DNA from: DAOMOD01 sp964526035
GTDB lineage: Bacteria; Pseudomonadota; Gammaproteobacteria; Xanthomonadales; BPKI01
Reading direction: 5' to 3'
Assembly (NCBI GenBank): GCA_964526035.1
Contig: CAZGKE010000040.1
Location: forward strand, 1 to 24,559
DNA length: 24,559 nt
Below, piece by piece: positions 24,430 through 24,559 of the stretch. The number at the start of each line of letters is the position of its first letter. Position 1 is the stretch's first letter. The translations under genes were made by a program, and so were the position numbers. The notes under the pieces were generated by a model. That model was not told the origin of the DNA, made no database searches, and saw only the letters and a program-made list of their open reading frames with translations.

Positions 24430-24504
24430 ATTCGAACCCTCGATACGGTGAAACCGTATACCGGATTTCGAATCCGGCGCATTCGACCACTCTGCCACCT
24501 CTCC
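24414..24504 (-). tRNA. serT-like tRNA-Ser(CGA): tRNA-Ser(CGA), 91 nt, CCA encoded
   Basis: The minus strand folds as a class II tRNA. The acceptor GGAGAGG (24504-24498) pairs with CCTCTCC, followed by discriminator G and encoded CCA (24416-24414). The D-arm is GCA/TGC, and the anticodon stem CCGGA/TCCGG encloses loop TTCGAAA with anticodon CGA, reading UCG. A long variable arm (ATACGG-TTTCA-CCGTAT) is typical of serine tRNAs. The T-arm is GAGGG-TTCGAAT-CCCTC. The promoter probably lies near or beyond 24559. An open frame through the tRNA is spurious. Confidence 0.97.
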
Positions 24505-24559
24505 AGAACTGATATTCCATCCGTGGCGCTTATCCGGCGCACTATTCGGCTCATCCATG

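Noticed and set aside
24270..24554. Minus-strand open frame of 94 codons across the tRNA-Ser gene
   Set aside because: It translates the tRNA itself and the hairpin region. Such frames over tRNA-Ser are a well-known source of spurious protein entries.

Overview
The window is GC-rich and densely coded. It comes from a gammaproteobacterium, most likely of the Xanthomonadales/Lysobacterales type. The evidence is E. coli-like AsnRS, endonuclease VIII and carbonic anhydrase proteins, a liu-type leucine catabolic set, paired 'propeller plus GGDEF' sensors, and intergenic repeats of the TGTAGGAGC(G) kind. This placement rests on family recognition, not on a search. A run of exactly 100 N at 8191-8290 marks a scaffold gap, so this is a draft or metagenome assembly.

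Layout. (1) 1-1473, minus strand: a secreted protein of unknown function that runs off the left edge, preceded by a PilZ-domain protein. (2) 1645-8190, plus strand: acetyl-CoA acetyltransferase, a periplasmic-propeller diguanylate cyclase, a tiny lipoprotein, and the carboxyltransferase subunit of methylcrotonyl-CoA carboxylase (liuB), whose last codons fall in the gap. (3) 8291-12113, minus strand: a translationally coupled pair of diguanylate cyclases, a membrane one followed by a second propeller sensor whose 3' end is also in the gap. (4) 12248-15351, plus strand: methylglutaconyl-CoA hydratase (liuC), a graded octanucleotide tandem array, asnS, and two small unknown genes. (5) 15456-18048, plus strand: a PaiB-like FMN-binding protein, an SDR homologue lacking the usual catalytic Tyr/Lys, a second PilZ protein, and nei. 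(6) 18201-24125, plus strand: a kynurenine/3-hydroxyanthranilate catabolic cluster. It encodes an aminomuconate-semialdehyde dehydrogenase type ALDH, a beta-carbonic anhydrase, a two-TM protein, a RidA-family protein (probable 2-aminomuconate deaminase), 3-hydroxyanthranilate dioxygenase, an animal-type ACMS decarboxylase and kynureninase. (7) 24131-24559: a REP-like hairpin, then a 69-bp direct repeat whose second copy is the 3' tail of a tRNA-Ser(CGA) gene on the minus strand.

How the genes fit together. Two catabolic themes converge on acetyl-CoA and central metabolites: leucine degradation (liuB, liuC, thiolase) and the lower tryptophan/kynurenine pathway. Woven through them is c-di-GMP signalling, with three GGDEF proteins that keep GGEEF active-site motifs and two PilZ receptors. 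The first four kynurenine-cluster genes overlap by 4 bp each. The later ones are separated by REP-like palindromes that also contribute stop codons and possible -10 boxes.

The most unusual structures are not genes. They are the tRNA-Ser tail duplication with four consecutive hairpins between the copies (182-bp period, reminiscent of the E. coli tyrT/rtT arrangement) and the stepwise-diverging octamer array directly in front of asnS.
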